Made by a program: the position numbers and the translations under genes. A stretch of DNA of 64,000 bases. Origin: Riptortus pedestris. Taxonomy: Eukaryota > Arthropoda > Insecta > Hemiptera > Alydidae. The stretch lies in NCBI GenBank assembly GCA_019009955.1, contig CM032230.1, positions 28,740,001 to 28,804,000 on the forward strand, written 5' to 3'. Shown piece after piece: positions 10,735-22,245 of this stretch; positions within the stretch are counted from its first letter, which is position 1; every line of letters begins with the position of its first letter. The notes beneath the pieces were generated by a model. That model was not told where the DNA came from. It saw only the letters and a list, made by a program, of their open reading frames with translations, and made no database searches.

Positions 10735-11920
10735 TAGTTCACTACCCGGCCGTACATCAGGAGGTCGCCGTGGGCGGTGGCCAAGAGCGGAAACTGCAGC
10801 GCTGGCGTACAGGATGAAGCGCTCATTTTTAAGCTGAGCGGCCATTGTGGATTCTATTCCATGTGTGGGCATATACTTGTGTTATGCTCCGCAAAGAGGT
10901 GAACATTGTTCGGCTCCCGCAGCTCTTGTATTCAGAAAAGATTCCCGCATCGAAGATAGCTCCCCGCTAACATTCTGCACCAGTTAGAAAAATTCCGTCA
11001 CGCAGGGGCTGCGTAAACTAAGCAGATTTCCCACGTGAAGTTATACAATAGAGAAATCTCCACAGGAGAGAACGGTTACGGCAAAGGGCCGAAACTAGCT
11101 TTTCGCGGGAAATTCAAAAATCCGGTATCGGCCCAAATTTCATAAAAAGGGCAAATATCTCGGTTAATATTCAAGATACAGAATAAATGTATAGAACAAT
11201 ATTTATAGTAAATTTAATTTGCAATAAGATTGATTCTATACAATTGTTCGATCCGACGCATAATAACGGAGATATTTTAAATTTTCCGAAAATCCCCCCC
11301 TCCCACTCGTCCTATTTCAGCCATTAACGAACTTCATCTTCCTTTTTACATAAAACGATTAAATTCCGAGTTTGGTAACGATCAAACAAAAAATGCGACC
11401 ACTAGAGCGTTAACAGACAAATATATATATATATATATATATAAAATTTTGAACGTACCTCATTTTTGTCATCTCTTGCGTAGGATCGATGGACATTTGA
11501 AGAAATTTTTCGAAACTCATGAGAGCGTCATGAGTACGACCTCAATAGCTGATTTCCCTTAAGGGAAATCTGCTAAAAGGTATCTGATTTGGAACGCAAA
11601 TAACACTGGAAGGAAAATCCGCCTCATGGAAAGTATATTTTTCTCAAAGGTACCTCTTTCTTTACTATAATGCTAGCATTATCGACGTGAACAATCAAAT
11701 GAGTACTCATGATATAGGACATTTCAATCATTTTCTAGTATATATAGTATTGGCTTGCCGCTAAAGTTTACAAACACAACAAAGGGTAGCCATTGTGTTC
11801 TGTCTATGTTTTACAGCTATTATTCATAAAGTGTCTTAATTTTCATCACATATTTATCAATAAGTGTTAATGTTTGTTTCATTAGTTTTAAGGCTAGTTC
11901 CTAGGTTTATATTTTATCAG
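10735..11920 (+). repeat. Low-copy repeat W, copy 1, split by HINE H8
   Basis: Flanks 10735-10992 and 11579-11920 together align with the uninterrupted sequence at 62885-63420. Shared words in order are CTTAGTTCAC, GAGCGGCCATT, ATCGAAGATAG-type, ATAATGCTAGCATTAT, GAGTACTCAT, TTGGCTTGCCGCT. GC content is above the local background on the left side. Origin unknown: old transposon or segmental duplication. Confidence 0.75.
10993..11578 (+). mobile_element. HINE-like copy H8 (module A), complete
   Basis: Runs from TTCCGTCACGCAGGGGCTGC to AAATCTGCTAAAA. Module A includes the CTCCACAGGAGAGAACGG region and TTTCGCGGGAAA. (AT)n is at about 11421-11442. The perfect 3' hairpin is GATTTCCCTTAAGGGAAATC. 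The W copy at 62.9 kb lacks it, giving an empty site. Confidence 0.93.
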
Positions 11921-12545
11921 GTTTAAATTGTTTCAAATTAGTATCATTTTGTTCTAACCTATCAGAAGGCTCATTACTATAAAGTTTATGTATATGCTAT
12001 CACTCATTCAATATATTTTGATTCTTTGGAGAACTCAAATAGTAGTTTGTATTATTCACCCTCTCCTTTCAAAAAAAAAAAAAATAGTAAATACTTCGCT
12101 ATAATCAAGGTGAGGAAATTATCTCTTTTATTAGTTTTATTTTAGTCTAATGCTTCCTCAAAGTTAACACAAAGGCTAACCGCACGCCCTAAAGCCTCTA
12201 TAACCGCAAAAAAAAAACAATGAGTTGAATATGTTGTTTTAAATCTCATCCTACAAAAAACTACGAACTATTAAGAACACTATTTGCATGTGACCATCAA
12301 GTTTTAGAAACTCCAGGAGAGAAGAGGTACTTACTTCGTGAGACTTTGAATTGGCCTCACCAAATTAATACACTCATGCTTAATGATAATGATTGACTCA
12401 CCTACTTGTTCAACCTGTAACATTCTCTTGACGATCAGACATATACTGGAAGAATGCCGAAAACGACAACACCAGGACTTCCCCTACGACTTACAAGAAC
12501 ATTTAACGAAAGCCCATACATAAAGTTATTGACTGTTGAGTTTTA
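11921..12545. other. No recognisable gene
   Basis: AT-rich spacer, no repeat recognised. Confidence 0.5.
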
Positions 12546-12547
12546 TA

Positions 12548-12850
12548 ATTGTTTCCTTTTTTTCTCCGGTGCGTCCATTGCCTCTATATATATCTTCTTC
12601 AAGCAGGGGCAACATCCGATTATTCAAACACTGCAGAATTATTCTTTCACGTTCTGCCACTTTGTCGGGTAATTTATCTAATATTTTAATATTTCAAACT
12701 TGTCTGAAATCTACGAAATCCAAGGTCCCTAAAACACTTATGATATCTCCGAATCGTCACCAATATTTTTTATTGTAAATAGTCAATTACCCTCAATTAC
12801 CTTGTTGGTTAACCCAACAATAATGAACTATGCATCACTAGAATGACCCC
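12548..12850 (+). repeat. Family X, copy 3
   Basis: Diverged copy: CTCCGGTGCGTCC, then CTTCAAGCAGGGGCAACATC, then a short shared stretch CACTAGAATGAC that also follows copy 2 near 10690. Confidence 0.55.
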
Positions 12851-13132
12851 CACCCTCACCTTCGTAACGTTCTCCGGTATTTCTCCAGTGACCATAATAT
12901 TGGAATTTCCAATGGAACGCCATATTTGTATGATGGATTTTTGTAGAAAATCAACTTCTAAAACAAGTTTATGTTGTTGAATTTTTCGATTTGACCCATC
13001 CTGTAACCATAAAATGTACAAATCATTATTTCAGAAACAGCACATTTTATTGAAATATTCTAGGACATAAAAGTTGTAGCCAATAAAATGATCATTGAAA
13101 TAATTCTACGGGGAAAGAAATGTATTCTGAAA

Positions 13133-13136
<4 letters not shown>

Positions 13137-13188
<52 letters not shown>
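13137..13188. repeat. (AT)n microsatellite outside any HINE
   Basis: About 52 bases of pure AT dinucleotide. Unlike most AT tracts in the window it has no HINE flanks. Confidence 0.9.
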
Positions 13189-13191
<3 letters not shown>

Positions 13192-13558
13192 AAACGAAAT
13201 AACTCAAAAGTATTCTTGAATAAATCCAAAAAATGCTTACTTCAAAGAACATCAACATAACAAAAAAGCTCTTAGAATTTTACTCATTTTAAACTAATTA
13301 CCTAGTAATTTATAAAAGAAATACGTTTTTCCACCTGAATAGCTTCATATATAAAGGTTTTTTAATTGTCAAAATAACCATTGTTAAATCAGTAATATTA
13401 GGTCTCTTTCAGATGAACTTGGTTGGGGATTGATGTATCTAATAGAGGGATGTTAAAGACATGTCAATACATAAAACTGATAAAACATGGTAGTATTTTT
13501 TATTAAGTACACAGATAGCTAAAACGTCTATATTTTTATAGTTAATCACTTTTTTTTT

Positions 13559-14030
13559 AATTATTTATTTTTTACTCCGGTGCGTACGCTACTTATATAA
13601 TGTTTATATCTCTTAGCTTAATCTGCGTCCTAGTTCCATTTCAGCAAGAGGCAACAACCTAAGAATACTTAAACGATCTTTCTTTTTATTATTCCTTTTT
13701 GTTGGCTAATGGATCTAATATCATAATTTTTCCTCTTGAAACATCTAAAAAAAGGCAATTTAATAAAATCCACACTATTCTGCGGGATCTATGACTCGTT
13801 CTCTATTATTTTAATTCTAAATAAGACCCCCAAACATCCAAAAAAGTCTTCTGAAAATAAAGCCAAAAGTCAGAAAGGCCTTTCTTTATTTCCAATCAGA
13901 AATTGGCCTTTCTTTATTCTGCAAGAATCTTTTTTTCTGTTCGAATCTTCCGTACGACCGGTGGCAGAATTCAATACAAGCAATATATGTTCTCAGATTC
14001 GTGAAATGCTATACTAGATAATAAAAATAA
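13559..14030 (+). repeat. Family X copy 4 plus repeat Z copy 2
   Basis: CTCCGGTGCGTACG, GTTCCATTTCAGC, TGTTGGCTAATGGATCTAAT, followed after about 60 bases by the Z repeat. Z carries an extra internal duplication here (GGCCTTTCTTTAT twice, about 13879 and 13906). Confidence 0.65.
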
Positions 14031-14468
14031 ATGAAATTATGAATGTCTCATTTCCATTCATTTTGGAAACAAACGTACCCTGTTATGTTTAGCTCCCTTT
14101 TCATAAAATTAAGAGCACTGCTGTACAGAGCAGGCTCATTTGTTAGATGCATAGCTATTGGTCTCAAAGGGCCTATATGACGCAGCTATTGGCAACCCTG
14201 CGGCCAGCTGACATGACACTCAATGTGTGGCTAGCCGAGCCACTTAACGGACTGCAACACGCATTAGTAATTTCCGAGAAGCTCTTCAAGTTAATTTACA
14301 ATGTCCATTGTGAAATTTATCCGACAAACAATGTAGAAAATTACAATATTAGAAATTATTTTTTTGAAACCACTAGTCAATACTTCTTTTTCAGTATTGT
14401 TTAGGTATTCACAAACATTTTTTATGATGGACTTAATAAATTACAATACATATCCAATTAATGAACAT
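14031..14468. other. No recognisable gene
   Basis: Includes an 85-codon open frame (14147-14404, plus) with no recognisable domain. Confidence 0.4.
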
Positions 14469-14658
14469 TTTAGCAGATTTCCCTTAAGATTATTTATTAT
14501 ATTAAGAGAAACCAGCTGTTGAGGCCATACTCATGACGCGATTTTCGAAAAAGTTCCCCAAATATCCATCGATCCTACCTAAGAGATAACGAAAATGAGG
14601 TCCGTTCGAAATTATATCTATCTGTCGCAATTTTTGTTTAATCGTTAACAAACTATAT

Positions 14659-14915
14659 GAGGCGCTCAGTATTATAGTGGCCCAACCCTCAAATTTTGCA
14701 TACTTGAGTTACAAATAGCATCTGTTGCTGAATAATTTGTTCTAAGAAATATTATTGGCCTAAGCCACCTTTTAAGTTTTTTCACTAGATAGCAGCAGCA
14801 GTTTGTTTTTTAACTAACAGTTTTGGCGGTCTTTGAAAAGCAAAGTGGCCTAACCAACCTGCTTTTACACAAATTTTACTTTTTGGGGTTAGGCCACTAT
14901 TATTCTGATCGCCTC
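14659..14915. mobile_element. MITE with about 29-bp terminal inverted repeats
   Basis: 257-bp insertion. The left end GAGGCGCTCAGTATTATAGT and the right end (reverse complement GAGGCGATCAGAATAATAGT) match over about 29 bases with few mismatches. Flanked by ATAT on both sides, and the HINE text (ACCAAACTCGATATTTAAGC in reference copies) resumes correctly. No ORF. Superfamily not certain; a Tc1 or Harbinger-type target duplication is possible. Confidence 0.8.
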
Positions 14916-15036
14916 ATATGTAAGCGTTTTATGTAAAAAACTAAAAATAAGATCAAGTTCTCTAAGGGTTGAAATCGGACAACGGGGAGGGGATTTAGAA
15001 GGGAGGAATTCAGAAAAATTGAAATATCTCAGTTAT

Positions 15037-15183
15037 GAGGTTAGCTTAGGCTAATTGTTTATTTGGGCGAGAAACTTCTGGGTTATTATGCCCTAAATAG
15101 TGTTTGTGTTTGTGATTTTACGTTAAAATGTAGTGCCCAAACAATTTATGTAGTTTAAGAAATTATTCTTCATCGTTGCAGGT
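15037..15183 (-). mobile_element. 5'-truncated LINE 3' tail
   Basis: On the minus strand it contains TTTAGGGCATAATAACCCAG and AAGTTTCTCGCCC, the same 3' UTR hairpin as at 45881 and 48340. Imperfect target duplication TCTCAGTTAT / TCTCCGCTAT (8 of 10) in HINE sequence. Typical of target-primed reverse transcription that aborted early. Confidence 0.75.
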
Positions 15184-15455
15184 TCTCCGCTATTATGGGT
15201 CGGATCAAATACTTGTATAGGATCACTCTTATTACAAATGTAGTGTTCTATCAATGTTGTCATGTAAATTAGCCCACCGTCTTGATTATTAATCGGCATA
15301 TTTGCCGTTTTTAGTTATCGCCCTTCAGTAAACCCCCACTCCTACTCATATTAACAATAAGTTATTATATTATGAAGCACTGTATTCGATGTCTAAATAC
15401 CAAATATTGTTCTCATCAATTTAGTTAACGCAGCCCCTGCGTGGCTGTCTTTTTT

Positions 15456-15574
15456 AAGCAGATTTCCCTTGAGGGAAATCAGCTATTGAGGTCGTACTAA
15501 TGACGTGATTTTTGAAAGAATTCTTCAAATGTCCATTGATCCTACACAGGAGATGATGAAAATGAGGTAAGTTA

Positions 15575-15639
<65 letters not shown>

Positions 15640-16032
15640 TGTTAACGCTCTAGCGGTCGCAATTTTTGTTTGATCGTTAGCAAACTCGATATTTAAATAT
15701 GTTTTATGCATATATTTAGATGGGGGGATTTTCGAAAATTCGAATTATCTCCGTTAGCATACGTCGGATCAAAAACGTGTATAGGACCAATCTTATTACA
15801 AATTGAATTTACTATAAATATTCTTCTATACATTTATTCTCTATCTTGAATATTAACCGAGATATTTGCATGTTTATTAAATGTGAGCGGCTAACGGACG
15901 AATGAGTTTCCCGATAAAAGCTAGTTCGCCCGTTTCCGTAACTGTTTGGCCCTCGTATGGAGATTTCTCTATTGTATAACTTCACGTGGGAAATCTGCTT
16001 AGTTTACGCAACCCCTACGTGACGGACTTTTT
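15456..16032 (-). mobile_element. HINE-like copy H10 (module A), complete
   Basis: Reverse copy from AAGCAGATTTCCCTTGAGGG (3' hairpin) through a long AT tract (about 15580-15636) to CAACCCCTACGTGACGGAC. It shares a boundary with H9 with nothing between, forming a head-to-tail pair. Confidence 0.93.
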
Positions 16033-17575
16033 TCAAAATCTGTTTTGCTTTTTGGCAATACTCTGAATGAACTAATTACCCTTAAAGAAACAAGCCCCGC
16101 ACTAATGAATGCAGATATTTCCTCACCAGGACAAGATGGAATTAATATCAACTTAATTAATTACATGACTCTACCCTTAACCAACTAGTGAACTATTACA
16201 ATGTTATATATGAGAATGAATTATATTCTAACTTTTGGAAGGAATCCAATGGCATTCTAGTTCTTAATGTTGGCAAGGATATAACGTTTGCATGCAGTTA
16301 TCGGCCCATTTCGTTGGCTAGCTGTCTTTGTAAGCTGCTTGAAACAGATTTTGAATCCAAGACATCACTAGTTCTTAGACCATTGAGAATTGTTGTCACC
16401 ATTTCTATTTGATCTTAGAGTGCAGCATCTCAGTGAGAGGACGATATCCCCAATGCATTCATTAATAAAGATAACGACAGTTGCGTTGGATATTAAATAG
16501 GATTAGGATAATGTTTGCCGGTGATAAATCCTCACAACTTTAATTGAATGGGGAATTCAAGGAAATTGTTTAACGTCATTAGAAATTACTTAAGCAATAG
16601 ATATTTCACAGTCGGGATTGAATTTTCCTGTTTCTGTGCCGCAAGGGGGCGTACTCAACACTACACTGTTCAACATTGCTGTGAACTGAGTTCATGAATA
16701 CACTCCACCATCTATGAAATACTTCCTTAATGGCTATGATATGTTTATTAACCATTATTCTTGTTCCTATGAACTATTTTTTCATTTGTTGTACAACAAG
16801 CGATATTAAATTTAGAAAGTTGTTATTGCGTCACTGAAATGAATTTTTCCTCCGGAGAATCAAAATACATTGTTTTTATTAATGGAAGAAATAGCCCACC
16901 CCCTAATTGTACTGTTAAAAATACCCTTCTTATTAACGTAGGTAGCATTGAACTTGTAATTATAATATTATATGAAAAATTAACCTGGAACCCCACATAT
17001 AAGCTCTTCTAAGATTCAAGAAATCGTGGAAGCTTTTTAGAATTAGAGAGAGATAGAGTGCGGTAGATGCTCTAGATAAAATTCTACCGTGCCTACACCA
17101 GGTCACAGCTAGACTATGGTAGCATTATCTTCCCATAGTTCTAAAAATGTTAGACACTCCCCCAGCATAGTTTTCGTCTGGCTAAAGTGAGATTTAGGTA
17201 TGTCCAGGAAATAGTATTTATTGGAACAATACGAAGCTTAATGAGGCTTTTGTGATTCAAATGTTTAAATAGACTCTGTGCAACTTTAGTCAGGAATAAC
17301 CCATACTAAAAATCTGGTTTACCGAACTAGACCGAAGCCAATTTATTTAAGATATAAATTCTACACCTCACATATTTAGTGGACTTACATCAAGCTCCCA
17401 TCGTTTCAGTTTCAAGTAAAATAAACATTTTTAAAAGCCACAGCCCTCCTTTAATTATTATTATCATTACTACTAAAATTACCACCTGCTGTACAATTTG
17501 TAAGGATGGCCCGAAAATCAAACACACATTTACTAACTGCCAAAAACAACTTACCATATAACTCCACCGACAGAA
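16033..17575 (+). pseudogene. LINE reverse transcriptase remnant (I/Jockey group)
   Basis: Heavily decayed ORF2 readable in pieces over several frames: SSPGQDGI near 16118, YRPISLASCLCKLLE near 16300, a VPQGGVL-type motif near 16640, a damaged YxDD region near 16730, then SQLDYGSIIFP near 17105 and a spacer/RNase H region beyond. The order matches RT fingers, palm and thumb of non-LTR elements. Many stops and indels; not functional. Confidence 0.8.
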
Positions 17576-17711
17576 CTCATAAACACACCATACGACAGTT
17601 AAAGGAAATTATTGATATTTGAGCTATGTTGAACACTGAAGAACATTTAACAATGAAATTAACATTTAACTCATTTGAATACTTTTAGAACCATTTTTGA
17701 TTTGAACATAA

Positions 17712-18343
17712 ATTGCCAAAAGCGAATTTCCTAAATCTTATCAGTTAACAGGTGTTATAATTGAACGGACTAAGCTATGCGGAGCGTACATGAATAAACT
17801 ATTATCACCCTCCAAACTATTATGGAATTGCTCCAAAACTCTGATTTCTATCTCTTAAGCTTAATTGAGCTTCGGCATGATATTCGCGCTAAATTTAAAT
17901 ATAAAGAATTTTTATTTGAATCTTTTCGTGCAAACAAATGGGAAGTAAGTTCTAAGCCTCAAAGTAACTTAATGCAGGACAACAAAGGAAAATAATAAAG
18001 AAATGCCAAGTTTCGATACTTCTAAATCTTATCAGCTAACAGTTATAATTTAACGGACTAAGCTATGTGGAGCGTACATGAATAAACTATTATCACCCTT
18101 ATAATTTTATCCCGTGTTGAGTTGCCCCAAAACTCTGATTTCGATCTCAATGAATATAAACTTGCCGAAAATTCTTAATTGAGCTTCGGCATGATATTCA
18201 CGCTAAATTTAAATATAATGAGTTTTAATTTGAATCATTTCAGATTCAAGTAAGTTCAAATATTTGCCTTCAAGGAACTTTCTGTAGAAATCGACAAAAA
18301 AATAATAATAAAGAAATGTCAAGTTGGCCCAGTTCGGATACTT
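17712..18343. repeat. Two-unit tandem duplication, period about 291 bp
   Basis: Unit boundaries recur at CTAAATCTTATCAG (17731 and 18022). Shared text includes ACGGACTAAGCTATG, GGAGCGTACATGAATAAAC, TTGAGCTTCGGCATGATATT and AAAGAAATG. Units have diverged by small indels. It lies next to the LINE remnant, so it may be part of that element's non-coding region. Confidence 0.8.
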
Positions 18344-18976
18344 CTTTCAGATGTTATATTAGGTTGTAGAAAATACATAGCTACGTGTTGAAGAAGGATA
18401 AATATCAAATACAGGACCCTGAATGCGTTTAGAATAGCGAATGTAATGAAGATTGATGGAAAAGTTTTTCTTTCAGCTCTCATAGATGTTAAAACGAGAG
18501 TGTCTCCGAGAGAGAGAGAGCTGTTTCGAACAATATCACATATCAGCAATACACACAAGTGGGAGACCACTTTACATAATCCACTTGGAAGTCGCCGGAT
18601 ACACAAGAGGCTGAGAAAACTGACAGTGCTCTCAGCTTTAGGCAGCAATCTATTAATGCGAACAATATGCCTTTGTGTCGCCGTCACTAACCCTGTTACT
18701 CAGAACCAGCAGAACCGGGGAGTCGTGCGGTACTGTATTCCATTCCAGCCAAGGATATGGCAGCCGTGGCTTCGTTTTATTCTTCCTGTTGGCGCTTATT
18801 TGCAAATGGAATAAACATTCGCAAGCACGATATGTTATTAGCAGATTTCTCATATAGAACTCAGTTCTAAGGGACTTCCTCACCACGCAATAAAATACTA
18901 CATCTCAATTTCTGAAAAGTGGTTCTATTTTAGTGGAGACAAAAATACCTTTGGCTGACTACTCCACTTCTAAAAA
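18344..18976. other. Slightly GC-richer block, no recognised gene
   Basis: Contains a 122-codon open frame on plus (18446-18814) overlapping a similar length frame on minus. Neither shows a domain or splice context I recognise. Includes a short GA run (CGAGAGAGAGAGAG). Confidence 0.4.
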
Positions 18977-19473
18977 GTCCATCACGCAGGGGCTGCGAAA
19001 ACTAAGCAGATTTCCCACCTGAAGTTTTACAACAGATAAATCTGCCTACTAGTAACAGTAGTAGTAACGAGTCTCTAAACCAATTTCACGAGAGCCGAAC
19101 GGTTAAGGAAACGGGAACTATCTTTCGGCGGAAAGTCACGAATAGAACCGACTTCAGCCGATCTCAACTCTGTTATCAGGCACAAACCTAATAAAAATGC
19201 AAACATCTCAATTAATATTCAAGATAGAGAATACATGTATATAACATTATTTATACTAAATTTAATTTGCAATAAGATTGGTTCTATACAAGTTTTTGAT
19301 CCGGCGTATAGTAACGGAAATATTTCGAATTTTTGAACTCCCCCTCAAACCCCCCCCTCTTACTTGTCCGATTTCAGCCATTAAAGAACTTCATCTTTCT
19401 TTTTACATAAAACGATTAAATACCGAGTTTCGTGAGGATTAAACCAAAATTTCGACCGCTAGAGTGTTAATAG

Positions 19474-19515
<42 letters not shown>

Positions 19516-19634
19516 GAACGGACCTAGTTTTCGTCATCTGGGAAGGATCGATGGTCATTTGAAGAAATTTTTCCAAATTCGCGGCATGAGTACGACCTCA
19601 TTAGCTGATTTCCTTTAAGGGAAATCTGCTAAAA
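18977..19634 (+). mobile_element. HINE-like copy H11 (module A), complete
   Basis: GTCCATCACGCAGGGGCTGC to AAATCTGCTAAAA. (AT)n at about 19478-19510. The 3' hairpin has one mismatch. Confidence 0.93.
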
Positions 19635-19637
19635 CTA

Positions 19638-19930
19638 ATACCTACGGAACAAGTCAAGTGGTCGTTGTGTTAGACGGCTCCAGAGTTAAAATTGATATAT
19701 TAGATACATTAGCCAACAAACAGGATTAATAAAAAGTAATGATTATTTGAGTGTTGATAGAATGATAGACTGTAGTCACAGGCTGAAATGGAATTGGGGA
19801 GTAGAAGATTGAGATAAGGAATATAAACATTATATTACCAATGGGCACACTGGAGTTAAGAATAAATAATTACAAAATCAGCATCGATTAACGATTAAAA
19901 AATGAATGTTTCAGCTATGTGTATAATGAA
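19638..19930 (-). repeat. Family X, copy 5 (uninterrupted)
   Basis: Reverse copy; the best reference for copy 1 at 8515 because it lacks the P element. It abuts the 5' end of HINE H12 through the same GTACTTTTTCA junction as copy 1 and H7. Confidence 0.75.
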
Positions 19931-19937
19931 TGAAAAA

Positions 19938-20815
19938 GTACTTCAAGCAGGGCCTACGTGAACTATGCAGATTTCCTTCTTGAAGTTCTTCAATAGGTAA
20001 ATCTACATACTGGTAACACTTAACACCACCGTGAAGATTAACATTAATGAGAAATATTTCAGTTAATTTCAATAACCTCTCAATGGAAAGCAACTGGATA
20101 GTAAACAAACAGGTCTGCCAACCTCTCACTGCTGAACAGAAAAGAAAGAAATATTCTTCACCGTAAAGGAAAACAATTACTGAAATATATCTGGATATAA
20201 CATATTAATTTTATTGAAAACTATTCATTATATCTAGTACTGTAATTTATAATTAATCAGCATACTTTTTACCTCAATCACTCAAATTTTAGTAGTCCGA
20301 GATCTTTAGACGTGGGGGGAGGTCACCAGAGCATATTTGCATGTATCTCGTATAATGAAGGTCTCTTGAAAAATATATTTGGAATTTAAACTTCCAATAA
20401 AGTGGCTTATTATATAACAGAGTATATAATAATAAGCATTAGTTGAAGCAGTTTACTGAAGGCAGAGAATTGAAAAATGCAAATATCTCGATTAATAGTC
20501 AAGATAGAGAATAAATCTATACTACAATTTTTATAGTACATTTAATTTGCAATAAGACTGGTTTCATACGATTTTTCTATTCGATATATATTAACGGAGA
20601 TATTGTCCGATTATGTGCCCCTTTTCCGATTTCAGCCGTTAAGGAACTTCATCTTTAGTTTTGAATGAAACGTTTATGTATTGTCGAGATATATATATAC
20701 ATATACAATTTTGAACGGAACTCAATTTCGTCAACTTTTAAGTAGGATCGATGATTATTTGAAAAATTACGAAATTCACGTCCTAAGTACATCATAGGAA
20801 ACGTGCTAAAAAATT
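19938..20815 (+). mobile_element. HINE-like copy H12 (module C)
   Basis: Family 5' end, then the module-C text (ACATACTGGTAACACTTAAC, CACCACCGTGAAGATTAA) shared with 48855 and, reversed, 60600-60900. It continues into the common core at about 20460 and ends GTGCTAAAAA. Only a short ATATAC microsatellite near 20690. Confidence 0.85.
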
Positions 20816-21672
20816 CTGTAATTGCTGATCGAGTCCCCTAACTTCCTATGTCAGAGGTATTTATTCTAAACATTCTGCTATGCATTTTTATTTTTAGATT
20901 TCCTTAGAAATTACTTGCAAGAAAAAGTTTTCTTTGTAACATGTATAGGGATCTGCTGTTAGAAACACAAATGACTTTCCGAATCCCTCTTTAAGTGAGA
21001 ACTTGCAAAAGAAACTGTGCCCAGGATTGCAATATACCTTTTTTGCTCAATAAAACCCTAATACACCTCTCATAACTTGGCTATTCTTCCGTTTTTGAGC
21101 TATTCGTTTCTTGTATGAAGGGGCAGATATTTTCTAAATCCACATATTTTTATTGAACTTACCGCTAAGGTATTTGGCTATACATCTAATCTAATGAAGA
21201 AAAAAAGTCAACGGTATATCATTCTGGAATATTTATCCTTCGAAACAATTTTCAGGTTTTTTTTTTTAAAGTCTGGGATTAATTTATAAATAGATCTTGA
21301 AGCATGATATTATAATTTTCGTTAGTTCTACGTACTTTTGTTGCAATGGTAACCTTCTGTGACATCCCAGAAAGCTGAATTTTCCGAATAAATACTTTTC
21401 CGCGACGAGGCAATGAGACTTATGTTTCCAAGCCAGATGATACAGCTTTAAAAAATTCTAGGTTCTCGAGATATTCAATTATTGCTATGCTATTATGGCG
21501 CTGCTCAGTGATAAGTTGAAATCCAAAAGGTACGTTTGCATTAACAAGAATGAGGACAAAGCTGATAGGACATGCAAAAAAATACTACATCGAAGAAAAT
21601 CATGAAAATAAATTTAGTAATATCAAGTCATATGGAATATTGCTTTAACTTAATACAGAGATCAAATATGTT
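20816..21672. other. No recognisable gene
   Basis: AT-rich, no repeat recognised. Confidence 0.5.
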
Positions 21673-21901
21673 TTATTATTATTTATTTATTAAAGTCCAC
21701 TTTTTGCAACTTAGGCTAATCGGGACGGGTTAACTACAGGTTACCACTCTTTTCTAGCCAGTGTGGGATTTTAGGACGTTATTTAATGAATTTCGTCACT
21801 AAATAATTTCCTTTGCCCAGGCGAGAATCGAACTCGCCACTCTAGGTTTACCATGTGAGATAAAGGTCAACGCTTTAACTCGCATGGCTAACCTGAGCCC
21901 C
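21673..21901 (-). mobile_element. tRNA-derived SINE, copy b (full length)
   Basis: Best copy in the window. Reading minus: head GGCTCAGGTTAGCCATGCGA, A-box region GAGTTAAAGCG, B box GCGAGTTCGATTCTCGCC, body with GGCTAGAAAAGAGTGGTAAC, tail AATAAATAAATAATAATA. About 229 bp. Its tRNA part cannot be a functional tRNA, because it leads straight into body sequence and lacks a paired acceptor stem. Confidence 0.9.
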
Positions 21902-22031
21902 ATGTTTTATGCTATTTTCATATTAGAACGTAACCTGTACTGAATACTCCTCTACTATGTATTAGTAGTATGTTTCCAAAAATTGCATAAGGCTTAGTAG
22001 CAGTTTATATATCATAATTATTTATCTCACA

Positions 22032-22245
22032 CAAATACTAACTGGACACGGTAATACAAACTCTTACTTATACAGATTCAAACTTACTGACTCAAATACT
22101 TGTAAATGCGACAGTTACATTGAACAGACATTCACCCACCTTATTTATGAATGTAGACTGACTCAAAACATACGAAGACAGTTAAAGACTTTTATTCCCG
22201 GATGGCCTATTAGTCCTGAAAAATATATATATTTATCTCATAAAT
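22032..22245 (+). pseudogene. LINE ORF2 C-terminal fragment (R1/CR1-like)
   Basis: One frame reads QILTGHGNTNSYLYRFKL, then CKCDSYIEQTFTHLIYEC, the zinc-knuckle-like C-terminus that follows the RT in many arthropod LINEs. It continues without a recognisable end. RT core absent. Confidence 0.75.

Larger units (their letters stand above)
14469..15455 (-). mobile_element. HINE-like copy H9 (module B) with two nested inserts
   Basis: Reverse copy from TTTTAGCAGATTTCCCTTAAG to CAGCCCCTGCGTGGC. The AT microsatellite is almost absent (TATATCTATCTG). Interrupted by a MITE (14659-14915) and by a 147-bp LINE tail (15037-15183). It abuts H10 directly. Confidence 0.9.

Noticed and set aside
15454..15711. 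Minus-strand open frame containing a long Tyr-Ile run
   Set aside because: It is the translation of the (AT)n tract of HINE H10; the similar frame at 42812-43039 is the same artefact in H21.
18446..18814. 122-codon open frame as a possible host exon
   Set aside because: No domain, no recognisable splice or promoter context, and an equally long frame on the opposite strand; kept only as an unassigned block.
21840..21900. tRNA gene (A and B box-like sequence)
   Set aside because: It is the head of a SINE that occurs in several copies, with body and AT-rich tail attached and no proper acceptor stem.
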